64,000 bases of DNA, taken from assembly GCA_947044365.1 (NCBI GenBank), contig OX345643.1, positions 4,544,001 through 4,608,000 of the forward strand, in the 5' to 3' direction. Positions 1 to 9,890 of the stretch are shown here, one piece after another. The notes below the pieces were generated by a model, which worked only from the letters and a program-made list of their open reading frames with translations, was not told the origin of the DNA and did not search any database. A program made the translations under genes and the position numbers. The DNA comes from Petrosia ficiformis. Taxonomy: Eukaryota; Porifera; Demospongiae; Haplosclerida; Petrosiidae. How positions within the stretch are numbered: position 1 is the stretch's first letter; the number at the start of each line of letters is the position of its first letter.

Positions 1-333
1 AGTCAACACATTAGTACTTGGTACTTAGGCGCTGTTTATAACTGACATGTCAAACTTTCACTTATCATTGTGATACATTATTACATCTGACGAACATTAA
101 CTGTTTAAATCTACCATCACTTAATCAGGAATAAAACATTTTCCAGCAATGCTGGACAGTCTCTCAACTAAGGAGTAAGGACTTAAGTACAAGTAGGCAT
201 ATATGCGTACTTATTGTACTCAAACACAAGACTACATGTACTAATGTTTATGACATTAAACTATACATTATATACATATAAAATCATTAAAATCTAATTA
301 TAATTTTGCTTCACATACTTAATATAAACTTAC

Positions 334-3300
334 TGTATACTCATATTCTTCATCATCCATTTCCTTAATCTTCAGACAATAAGACTACAAAGAATCAACA
401 ATCGGTAAAAATATAGTAATTAAAATCAATTTAAAGTTAGATTATGTAACACATAGCTAACACTCTGTTCAGTGTCTAGTTTTTATATTCAATACATGTA
501 TACTATACATACACGAGGTGACATATCTGGACATTCTTACCAAAAATTCAAACTTTGCATCTTGGTACTTTTTAATTGTTAGTTTAGTGTCAGGTACAGC
601 CTAATGAAGTATATAACAATCAAAAAGTATACATAATTTCAAATAATATATACTATTACATAGCAGAAAGGTTAAATAAATTGAAGGCATTTTCACTCAT
701 TCGTAGTAAAGGACTAATGAGATTTTCTCCTTTTCACTTCCATAAACCAAATCTAGTTTAGTTTATGTGATATTATAAAAAATGGAAAATTTTGAACTGT
801 GCATTTTTGATGGCAAGTTATATCCCAATCCTACCAATTAATAATTTCATAACACATCATTAAACCTCAATCAACTAATAATTATAGTTATAATACGCAT
901 GATCAGTTGATGTACAATATCTACAATCTGAACAAAGAATTTCAGAAACAGAATGAACTTAAAAACTTCGAAAATAAAATACATAGAGAAAAAAAGTATC
1001 CCTATGATTGCTTTGTGGCATCCAAGATTCAGTAATCATGGCTGAATTTCTCGTGTATGAAACGGCACAACATCCTATTATAAGTATTACTTGGATTATC
1101 TACTCTTTTTTAGAGGTTCTGGTAAAATTTTAGGAATATATTGTTCCTAGAACAGCTGTTTCAGTTTCTACGTATAGCTACAAGCAGTTTTCATCCTGCT
1201 GGTCTGTAAAGCTCAAGTGCGTGCTCTATTACGCACTACGCCCATTAATTGACCGAGCCCCTGGAATTACACAAATTTCTTAACTACGTATACAACGCAT
1301 ACTCACATAAGTAACAAAAACATATATATATAATTATAATATATATATATAATTATATATATATATATATCATGACTATATTTCTGTGCCTCGAATTACA
1401 TGCGTTTTTCCTATATTCTAATTAACGCACAAAGTTTATATTTTGTATATAACCCTCAAAACAGGTTTATATTTTTTTTATGACACACCTACTTTCATGC
1501 TCATGAAAGCATGAAAGTAGGTGTGTCAAAAATGGACTCTTTAGCTCACAGGTAAATAAATGTTGCATGAAATATATTTTATATAGCATGGTTAATCGGT
1601 CAATATGCGAAATATAAACCTGGTAGCTCGGGAGTTTTGATCGATATATCCCTCGGGCCTACGGCCCTCGGGATATATCTTTACAAAACTCCCTCGCCAC
1701 CAGGTTTATATTTCGCATATAGACCTCTGAACCATGCTATATAATACACATATAATATATATATATAATTATATATATATATATATATTAAACCCCGTGG
1801 AAAGCAATTATAGGGATGGCCCTACGGACCATAAAAAAGGAAAACTTACTTTGTCAAGGAAAGTATGCAGGTCTTTTAGCATCTGAAAGTAAAATAATTT
1901 TCATTGAACATTAGAATACAGTTAACTTAAAATACAAGCAGGGTTTCATACAAAGGGAGATACCCTGGGATTCCCCCAGCTATTAAAACAGCAGTGAATA
2001 TTTATGCACTAATTTTACTTGTTTAAAAATAACAAGATCATCAACTATAAGCCTTGACCCCAGAAGCAACCTCAGGAGGGCTTAACTTTCACAATATTCC
2101 CATAGGGAGCATACCCCAGACCTCCCTAGAAGCACTGTGCTTCCCATAGGATCGATAGTTCCACCAACACCCCCAATAAAATATCCGGCATGAAACCCTC
2201 ACAAGCATATTAAGACTCACTGGTACAACTCTATTAACAAGTTTATCTCCTTCATCAGCCATAGACCTGAAAAGAACAGGAACTACTGAAGGAAGTTCAC
2301 AACAAAAAGTATATATAAGTATGTACTTGTATATATAAGTATATACCTGTATATATAAGTATATACTTACATATTATATATTTAAATATAATATGTATAT
2401 ATGTAATATATATATATATATACTTTAACGAGACATTCATTAGCACACACATAATTGAGTGATTTCTATAGATTGTGGGTTGGCAAGTAGTGATTTGTTA
2501 ATATTGTTAGCAGATACGAAATATCAGTTGCATTTGCTGAATTACAAAGTAAATATACACTAATGAAATAATGTCTCCTTAAAGTACATATACTCAGTGT
2601 CCTCTATACTATTGTATTTGATTGCTATTGAGAAGATCCATCATTTTATAATTTAAGCCAACTTTAATGTACAAGAAAATGTGGACGCTAGGAAACCTAT
2701 TAAATATGGATGCTAGGAAGCCTATTAAATATGGACGCTAGGAAGCCTATTAAATATGGACGCTAGGAACCCTATTAAATATGGATGCTAGGAACCCTAT
2801 TAAAAGTGGACGCTAGGAAGCCTATTAAATATGGATGCTAGGAACCCTATTAAATATGGATGCTAGGAAGCCTATTAAAAGTGGACGCTAGGAAGCCTAT
2901 TAAATATGGATGCTAGGAATCCTATTAAATATGGATGCTAGGAAGCCTATTAAATGTGAACTCTAGGAACCCTATTAAATATGGATGCTAGGAAGCCTAT
3001 TAAATATGGATGCTAGGAAGCCTATTAAATATGGACACTAGGAAGCCTATTAAATATGGATGCTAGGAACCCTATTAAATATGGATGCTAGGAAGCCTAT
3101 TAAATGTGGACGCTAGGAAGCCTATTAAATGTGGACACTAGGAAGCCTATTAAATATGGATGCTAGGAAGCCTATTAAATATGGATGCTAGGAAGCCTAT
3201 TAAATGTTATTCTGAAGTACATTACATAAAAAGCTAAAACAATACTACAGCATTTGTAATTATGACCAAATCAAACTTAATAGCCATTTTAATGAACCCT

Positions 3301-6300
3301 TACTTGTGAGCTATCCCAAAGTTAGTGAAAGCAATACTGGCACTTTGTTGTTTCTCATACACTCCAATACTTGAAAATATAGTACCTAATTCTAGTGGGA
3401 AAGAAAGTAGTTCACTGAAACAATTGTTAAACATGTTATAGGTACATGTACATATCATATGATACATAAACATTTGAATCCTTGTACTCTCATATTTAGA
3501 ATGGTATGATAGAGACACAAAACAGTTCAAACCTATTTATGCCTGTACGCTATATAATAATCATTATTTGTAATAATTATATTAATATGCTTAACACGAG
3601 GTAGTAGTCACTTCAAGAAGTACAAATAACACTTGTACTTCTTGAAGTGACATATCATATTTATGTGATAGTGTAAATGTATTACTAATGTGTAAGCATA
3701 TTAGTATGTGCACATGCTGTATTTAGCACACGGAATTTATTAATGGGTGTGGTGCATAATAGAACATGCGCTCGAGCTCTACAGACCAGCAGAAAGAAAG
3801 TTGCTTGTAGCTTACGCAGAAACTGGAACTAATAGCTAACTATTCTACCTAAAATATATTCCTAAAGTTCAACAAGGTTCTTTAAAGATAAGGAGAGTAG
3901 ATAATCATACAATACGCTGTTGTGTTTCAGGCATGATAAAGTCAGCCATGATTACTGAATGCTGGACACCACAAAGCAGTCATAGGGATACTTTTTCTCT
4001 ATATATCTTTTTTGCTTAAATTTGTGGTCAATGTATCTGTAGGAGATGTGAACAGGAAGCTGGTAATCCACATGATCCTTATGCTGTATCATTCCTGAAA
4101 GGAGAAACGATTGTTGGACATGTTCCACATTTCATGTCGAGTATTTGTTGTATGTTTTTTACACAGAGGTGATGCTACTAGTTGCAGTAGAAGGTATTTG
4201 GTTAATCTTCCTCAAGGTAGCCGGCAATATTATTATTATAATTATTAATAAAATTTCGTAGAAAATATTTTCGTGAGCAATTTCTAATGTGTGAAATCCA
4301 CGAAAATTTTCTCCCATGAAATAAACCGGCTATACAGTATGCATTATACAATAATTCAATATAACTATAATCAGTACCATCATAAAACCAATCTTTGACA
4401 TTATTCACGATATTAAAACAGTGAAAAATAAATTACTGTAAAGTACTGTTACTCATCCATCTATAAGGGAAATATTTATATACATATATCCTTACCTCTA
4501 TGAGCTCTTGCTAACTCTCTTATCTGTGCAAGTACATTTCTACTATACTGAGCAATTCCTATGCGAGTAAAATTACATGTAATATATAATTATTATATAT
4601 GTAATATATATATATAGTATGCTAATAGGTCCTATATACAAAATATAGGACCTGAGTTTGTGTCCGAGGATGTGATATAGCCCGAGCCTGCGAGGGCTAT
4701 ATCATATCTGAGGACACAAAACGAGGGTCCTATATGACCTATTAGCATACTATATACAATATATTGTATGATGATGACAACTCCTGCATAGTGTGCGCAT
4801 GGAAGGTCTATATACAATATATAGAACTCACCACATCAAAGGGATGATGTCACCATCATACTATATATAATTATATACATATTTTCATACATAATTGGTA
4901 TAACACACCTACAAGTGGTATATCAGATTTATAATTACCAAGCCCGATGGTCATAGGCGTGAGGGCGAGGCAATTATTAATCAGTTATAGCACGAGTAGG
5001 TGTGTTAGAATGAATTTATTTTCGAAAGGGGAAAACTACTGTAGCTATGTGTAGCTTCTCCTAACATTTCATCTTGAGTTTGGAGCAGGTAAGTGTTATA
5101 GTCTTGTAGTTTGTGTTGCTATGATGGATGGCAGGTTTTATATCTGATTAATAAGTTACTTTGAAGTTTTGGTGTATCGGGATATAATATATATATTATA
5201 TGTAAGTAATGGTCATAACATGACACTGACCTTTATATACAGTAGACGTACTCTCCAAATGTTCCAGCTTTTTCAGCAGCTTATCTATACATTGTATTAT
5301 AATAACTATAAAAACGATTATTATAATAATTATTGGGGTGCCATATACAATTTTGTTTCAGGGGACCTGGAATCTTAAAAATGTAGGCCTCTGAGGTTAC
5401 TTCTGGGGCCCCAGAAGGATTGTAGCTGAGATGTTGTTGCATGCTGAGATAAATTTGGTCTGAAGTCTAGCGGGGGAACTAAATGACAACTACTTTTATA
5501 ACAATTATAATAACAACCAATTTTAGTTATTTTCAATTATATTTGATTAAAAGTTTACTCAATGGGTTATTCATTATTGAGTTAAAGTATAATCATGTAC
5601 TTATTAGCTTTATGATATTATTAAACAGAGTTTTTGATGACTTTTGAAGTATGGACCAAATTGGCTCAACAATGGTTAGTGTGTGCACCATTGGTAATAC
5701 ATTTTGAGCCAATTAACAAAGAGTTAATGCTGTTAGTGACAATATAATCATAATTAACTGTGCTATCTGGCACAAAGAGAGAACTATGCTGTGCCAAATA
5801 AGAAGCACTTTGGGCCAATAGTGCACCATATGAGCTTACCAAAAACACTGATATTAAACTATACACTATATTACACCTAAAATCATTGCATTCTACTTTT
5901 GAGGTCATAATGAATGTGAATATACTTTAATAGGGTTTCAGTTAATTAGTGTCTTTGTTTGTATAAGTTATTCTATTCAAGGATGAATATACTACTCCTT
6001 AAAACATGTCAATGGTTATCATGTGGAATAATAAATATGATACAGTTAAATTTTGTTACTATTATTAAGCTTCTTAGTTAGATGTCAAATTTTGTTGGCT
6101 TTGTGTATAAAATGGCAGAATGGTGAGCATATAAGTTAAACACAATTAGTTTATAGCTCATTAAAATGCTGCAATCTGATTGGTCAATTAGAGGTTTCTA
6201 AATCCCGTAGTAAACCTACTTTTAATTGATTAGTAAACCTATAATTACTTAGTAAACCTGTTGCAATGTTGCTATAGGAATTTCACACAACGAACAGAAG

Positions 6301-8772
6301 CAAAGTTTGTCATAAGGCTGTATCTGTTAATTTTTACAAGCAATCAACTGAGAAAGTCGCTATAGTGTGGGCATTGACCGCTGACTACTGCATTTGTAAA
6401 AACACTCAACTAGCTGCTTTCTACCAACAAATGAAGAATGGTCTTAGTATCCACGGCCTTCTTAAAAGGTCTTCTGTCCAACTAAGTAAACTAAAATTTT
6501 CAGCTTTTTGATATCCAAAAGTTACACAGCTGACAAAAGAGAGATGTGGCCATTGCCCTTGAGAGCAAACACTCGCGCTATCAATCACCTTGCTGTCTTT
6601 CTGCAACTAAAGAAGAGTACCACATGGCTTTCTTGTTATGTCTTCTATCCAACAAAGTAATAACTATAATCTAAATTGCTTAGATACTGTATTCTTGGTT
6701 TCCACGCACAGTAGAACTACCTTGGAAACAGTAATTACTTCAGGCTCCACCCTCAGTAAATAAACTGTAGTTCTATTGCATGTAGAAACCTCGAATACAG
6801 TATCTAACCTATATTTATAATTTTGTGGGATAAAGTCACTTTTTGTAATGTTTTGGTCACATATAATAACACCTAAGCTCTTACCATTGACTAAAACAGC
6901 TCTAGTTATTCCTAATGTATCTGCTGTACTGTCTTTCATCTTCTCTACCATTTTGTGCTTCAATTTTTTCATACCTAAAAATAAATAAATTTGGATATAT
7001 TCAGGGTACAGAAACATTGAGCCGACTACTGGACATTTTGACCCATTTTCACCACTCTTGCCCTGGTCTCCATATACTTTGTATATAGTTTAGTTTCAAT
7101 TACCAGACATTCACTAGATTTATTGGAAATGTCCTGCATGACTGGCTGTTTCCATACCACTGGATATATTATAACAAAGGATGATAATAGCTCTAATACA
7201 TGAAGAATTCTTCTAGTAACTTAAATTTACTCTAACAAAGCTGATCACTGATCATTAAAGTCTATTCACATTCACAATGACCTCAAAATTAAGCTGTGAT
7301 GAGTTTATATGTAATATGATGTATACTTTAAAGTCATAAAGGTTAATATAATTTATGATTATATTGTAACCTGATAATAAAGAACAGGATTGAAATTTGA
7401 CATAATTATTTTAAAAAGAACAAGAAGGATTTGTATATGAAAAGTAAAAAGATTGTTGGTCCTTCCAAAATAAAGTTATGAGCATTCTGGTAAGGTTATG
7501 ATGAATGTGAACGACCTTTAATGAGTTTATTTTCACTGAGAAATATAAATTATATAAAAACTTTGTCCACTTACTGATATCGTAATTCTTTTCTTTAGGT
7601 GGATGAATACGATTGTATGAAATTGTGATAGATCCCTGTAAAATAATATCAATTAATAAGTACTATGAAATATATTATTTTCTCATCATACATACCTAGT
7701 CACTTTAAATACTTTAATTATAATTTAGTACATATATGCATCTGAACCCAGCTGTAAAGTTGGCAACGATGTACCCACAACATGTTGCTATGTGTGGGTC
7801 CAGTTTGGAGGAATTGATCTTACTGGTCGACCTCGAAAGAAGTTCTGACAGCACATTCATAGCAATTGAGGTAGTAGACTAGTGATACCAAGTAAAGAGG
7901 GAGACACACAGCTGAATTTGCCTGACCTAAGTAGTAGACATTTATCTATGAAATGCTCTTCCTCAACCTAGTTCTAGTAGCTCAGATGGTAGAGCATCCG
8001 ACTAGCAATCAGAGGGTCTTGGGTTCAAACCCTAGCTGGTCCAGATTTTTTCTGGACGTGCGTCTCTCTATTTCTACATACCTAGTCATTTAAATAATTT
8101 AATTGTTATTGAACATACTTTCTCTGATTGTATCAAATCAGCTGTTTGTTTTCGTGAATATCCTTTCAGGCTTGTGTTATTCACAGCTACTAATTCATCA
8201 CCAGGACATAAGGAACCATCTTCATAAGCAGGAGTACGATGAAATACCTACAAGTATTATAAGATAGGACATAAATTGAAGTGATAGAGTAAACAAATCA
8301 ACTGGAATATGTGGCATCTCCTTAAAATTCATAGGGTGTGTCCCCCACGTGAAGGGAGAGTAGGGTTTAATCTGTGTCATTAACCAGACGTTTACCACAT
8401 CCATTCAATATATTGTAGAAGACACCTGCAGATAGCTCTACTATAAAATCCTGCAGATCGAGAGCTCTACTTCAAATTTAAAGTTCTTTCTGCTTTTAAG
8501 TCATCAGAAAATGGAACCCTACCCTTCTATAAAAAGAATATAGAAGCATATTTGGCGGCCTTCTACTATCAGTCAATGAACCAATCAATCAGTCATGATT
8601 ATGTTATTGATTTTTCCAAATGGAAAGGGTTAATTTTCATTAGTTATCATCACTGACTCCCTCATCAACTAACCTGTACTATATATACAATAGGACTGTA
8701 TGGAGCTCCACCACCAATACTGATTCCTATCATGTTATTCTTCCCTTTGTCTAAAGTCACTGAATACGCCAT
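334..8772 (-). CDS. PICK1: PICK1 homologue (PDZ + BAR), partial; 3' end outside window
   Basis: PICK1 is a peripheral membrane adaptor: its PDZ domain binds receptor and kinase C-termini and its BAR domain dimerises and senses curved membrane. Exons read on the minus strand: 8772-8674 (MAYSVTLDKGKNNMIGISIG..., start ATG), 8247-8119 (rest of PDZ, VFHRTPAYEDGSLCPGDEL), 7635-7575, 6974-6885 (LKHKMVEKMKDSTADTLG), 4558-4496 (less certain), 3414-3304 (IFSSIGVYEKQQSASIAF), 2266-2221 (SMADEGDKLVNRVVP), 1882-1850 (MLKDLHTFLDK), 600-541 (AVPDTKLTIKKYQDAKFEFL), 384-334 (SYCLKIKEMDDEEYEYT). Order and residues follow vertebrate PICK1 closely, with GT-AG junctions. Phases agree except between 4496 and 3414, where a small exon is missing or the 3414 boundary lies further upstream. 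The distal BAR and acidic tail should lie beyond position 1. Confidence 0.9.
1481..1528. repeat. Perfect short palindrome, 20-bp arms
   Basis: The arms TGACACACCTACTTTCATGC and the exact reverse complement are separated by an 8-bp loop. It sits inside the family A element and could be a minimal foldback copy. Confidence 0.85.
1580..1743. repeat. Long foldback with GC-rich core
   Basis: The left arm (from TATATAGCATGG through ATGCGAAATATAAACCTGG and GGGAGTTTTG) is repeated inverted on the right (CAAAACTCCC, CCAGGTTTATATTTCGCAT, CCATGCTATATA). The core CCCTCGGGCCTACGGCCCTCGGG is itself palindromic. The structure suggests a foldback transposon capable of forming a hairpin of about 160 nt. Confidence 0.8.
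1939..2200. mobile_element. MITE with CAGGGTTTCAT-type ends
   Basis: It starts AGGGTTTCAT and ends ATGAAACCCT, inverted copies of each other. Related ends occur at 11548-11759, about 56031-56283 and 57472-57612. It lies in the PICK1 intron between the exons at 1850 and 2221. Confidence 0.6.
2680..3204. repeat. 25-bp minisatellite, about 21 units
   Basis: The unit is approximately TGGATGCTAGGAAGCCTATTAAATA, written here once with variants at GGACGC/GGATGC and AAGCC/AACCC. The array fills about half of the PICK1 intron between exons 3304-3414 and 2221-2266. Confidence 0.95.
3595..3655. repeat. Palindrome with GTCACTTCAAGAAGTACAA arms
   Basis: GTCACTTCAAGAAGTACAA is followed a few bases later by its reverse complement TTGTACTTCTTGAAGTGAC. 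No coding potential is seen. Confidence 0.8.
3740..4008 (-). mobile_element. MITE family A, inverted partial copy
   Basis: Reading on the minus strand it begins TATCCCTATGACTGCTTTGTGG, continues with the CAGCATTCAGTAATCATGGCTGAC segment and the TTTCTGCGTA / CTGCTGGTCTGTAGAGCTCGAG segment, and stops before the tail. It lies in a PICK1 intron. Confidence 0.75.
4038..4172 (+). pseudogene. HIRAN-like domain fragment, probably transposon-derived
   Basis: The plus-strand frame reads CRRCEQEAGNPHDPYAVSFL and then KGETIVGHVPHFMSSICC before a stop. The N-x-x-DPYAV...G-x-x-x-GHVP pattern is typical of HIRAN-like domains, which occur in DNA helicases and widely in transposon-linked ORFs of invertebrates. 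It abuts a family A repeat and has no start or neighbouring exon, so a decayed mobile-element remnant is most likely. Confidence 0.45.
4612..4754. repeat. Foldback hairpin with GC-rich core
   Basis: The left arm ATAGTATGCTAATAGGTCCTATAT is matched by an inverted right arm ATATGACCTATTAGCATACTAT. Inner segments (TTTGTGTCC / GGACACAAA, GATATAGCCC / GGGCTATATC) also pair. It resembles the element at 1580-1743 in having a GC-rich centre. Confidence 0.85.
4888..5015. repeat. Imperfect foldback ending in TAACACACCTAC / GTAGGTGTGTTA
   Basis: The arms carry TAACACACCTAC on the left and GTAGGTGTGTTA on the right, with inner pairing around CTGATTAATAATTGCC. The terminal motif resembles that of the palindrome at 1481-1528 (ACACACCTAC). 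Confidence 0.6.
5640..5850. repeat. Dispersed repeat family B, copy 1
   Basis: The segment from TTTTGAAGTATGGACCAAATTGGCTCAA to GTGCACCATATGAGCTTA recurs at 44320-44520 and 51325-51530 with about 90 percent similarity by eye. The open frame in it is shared by all copies but has no recognisable domain. Confidence 0.8.
7254..7521. mobile_element. MITE family C (AAAGTCTGTTCACATTCA ends), copy 1
   Basis: The ends are inverted versions of TAAAGTCTGTTCACATTCATGATGACC. A conserved interior contains ATGTGATGACTTTATATGTAATAT and TTCCAAACTAAAGTTATGAAC-like sequence. Other copies are at 12162-12425, 12711-12940, 15041-15275, 46681-47117, 49255-49395 (truncated), 50343-50640 and 50659-50925. Confidence 0.8.
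7925..8090 (+). mobile_element. tRNA-derived SINE with tRNA-Ala(AGC)-like head, copy 1
   Basis: Positions 7971-8043 read as a tRNA-like unit: A box TAGCTCAGATGGTAGAGC, anticodon loop CTAGCAA (AGC), B box GGGTTCAAACCC. The acceptor stem has several mismatches. The leader ATGAAATGCTCTTCCTCAACCT and the trailer CGTGCGTCTCTCTATTT are shared with the copy at 42300, so the unit of repetition is larger than a tRNA, as in a SINE. Confidence 0.7.
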
Positions 8773-9323
8773 TTTCTTGAGACTACACTGTCAAACGGAG
8801 GTGTGGCTATTCTTGTTCTTGAGAATTATAATTATATATAATATATATATATAGCTATATATATATATTATATATATATATATAATTATATATGAATTAG
8901 TACCGGTGTGTCAGTGAATAAAAAATATCGTCTCTTTAACCCATAACGATCCCTGGGGCCTAGGATGTACGACATCCTCGTCAACAACAGCGCAGGGGCT
9001 ATCGCCCCTGCGTAAACATGTAACATCACACGTATCCTCTGGCAGAAATGGCAGAAATATTAGGTATTTTACCGTTGCCGGGAGAACATGCAGAAATATT
9101 AGGTTCCCGTTGCCGGGAGAGGAGACACAGCGTTTTTTAAATTATTTATACTGCAATAACAGAGAATTAAGAATCATTTTTGATGAAGTGAGTGCAGTAA
9201 CTATGTATAACAACAGTATATCAGCTATGCATTGGTTAATTGAATGTCATTGCATTAGATTACAGAGAAAGTTAGCACTGTCAAAATGTTTTTGCAGGGC
9301 AGATGTTATTACAAAGTACAGAC

Positions 9324-9384
9324 TAGTCTCGCAAGCCAGACCCAACCTCGTTTGAGGGTTGGTCGAGTCGGGCTTGTGAGACTA
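9324..9384. repeat. Foldback hairpin, TAGTCTCGCAAGCCAGACCC family, copy 1
   Basis: The left arm begins TAGTCTCGCAAGCCAGACCC and the right arm is its imperfect reverse complement, ending GGGCTTGTGAGACTA. The centre is also self-complementary (CAACCTC / GAGGGTTG). It is GC-rich relative to its surroundings and is repeated 390 bp downstream, which fits a small foldback transposon. Confidence 0.75.
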
Positions 9385-9712
9385 CCACTTGATAAGATCC
9401 TCTTCACTGACTTCACAACTAGCCATGAGTCTCCACATATATACATAATATATATACATAAATACATATGTACATATGTACATACATACATATATACACT
9501 GCAAAAATAAAATTGTTAAAATATCAAATTTATTGGTTAGTACATTTGCAAGGAATAATTTTAATTGTAATTTAATTGGTCGTGTAGGTTTTTATGGATA
9601 TACTTTAATATTCTTATGCTGTCTAATAGTAGAATATTTATTTTAATTGAGCCATTTTAGGTTGCCAAACTTTCTTTGTGCATCTAATGTGAGATATTAG
9701 GCAGAGGTCATT

Positions 9713-9797
9713 TAGTCTCGCAAGCCAGACCCCTCCCCTTTTTGAGATCGGACGTACGGCGGGGAATGAAGCGAAGGGAGCCTGGCTCGCGAGACTG
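9713..9797. repeat. Foldback hairpin, TAGTCTCGCAAGCCAGACCC family, copy 2, next to the PH-START start codon
   Basis: It has the same left arm as the copy at 9324 and a right arm GCCTGGCTCGCGAGACT. It ends about 95 bp before the PH-START start codon, so it probably lies in or beside the promoter or 5' UTR. Confidence 0.75.
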
Positions 9798-9890
9798 AAT
9801 CGCCATTTTCTTCATTTAGACCACACCTACAATGATTCAAGTGATCGTGAGGTGTGGCTCCTCTCTTTGTCCCATTTCACAGTTAGGCTA

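Larger units (their letters stand above)
994..1833 (+). mobile_element. MITE family A, copy with nested foldbacks
   Basis: The head contains TATCCCTATGATTGCTTTGTGG and the tail AAAGCAATTATAGGGATGGCCC, so the ends are inverted repeats of each other. The body has the family signature (TTTCTACGTA, CTGCTGGTCTGTA, CCCATTAATTGACCGAGCCC, ACTACGTATACAACGCATAC). Between about 1335 and 1785 it is interrupted by AT repeats and two foldbacks. It lies in an intron of the PICK1 homologue. Confidence 0.75.
8773..9890. promoter_or_regulatory. Divergent intergenic region between PICK1 and the PH-START gene
   Basis: About 1.1 kb separates the two start codons, which face away from each other, so both promoters must lie here. 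It holds an AT microsatellite (8827-8895), a GC-richer stretch with short inverted segments (about 8945-9015), a near-duplicated segment containing GTTGCCGGGAGA at about 9074 and 9111, and two foldback hairpins (9324-9384 and 9713-9797). No TATA box can be assigned with confidence. The short open frames here show no protein-like features. Confidence 0.5.

Noticed and set aside
6421..6606. Minus-strand frame of 61 codons
   Set aside because: No similarity to PICK1 BAR sequence and no usable splice sites; flanking motifs (TCTTCTATCCAAC) suggest repeat origin.
7971..8043. Functional tRNA-Ala gene
   Set aside because: The acceptor stem has mismatches and its flanks are shared with a second copy, which fits a SINE better.
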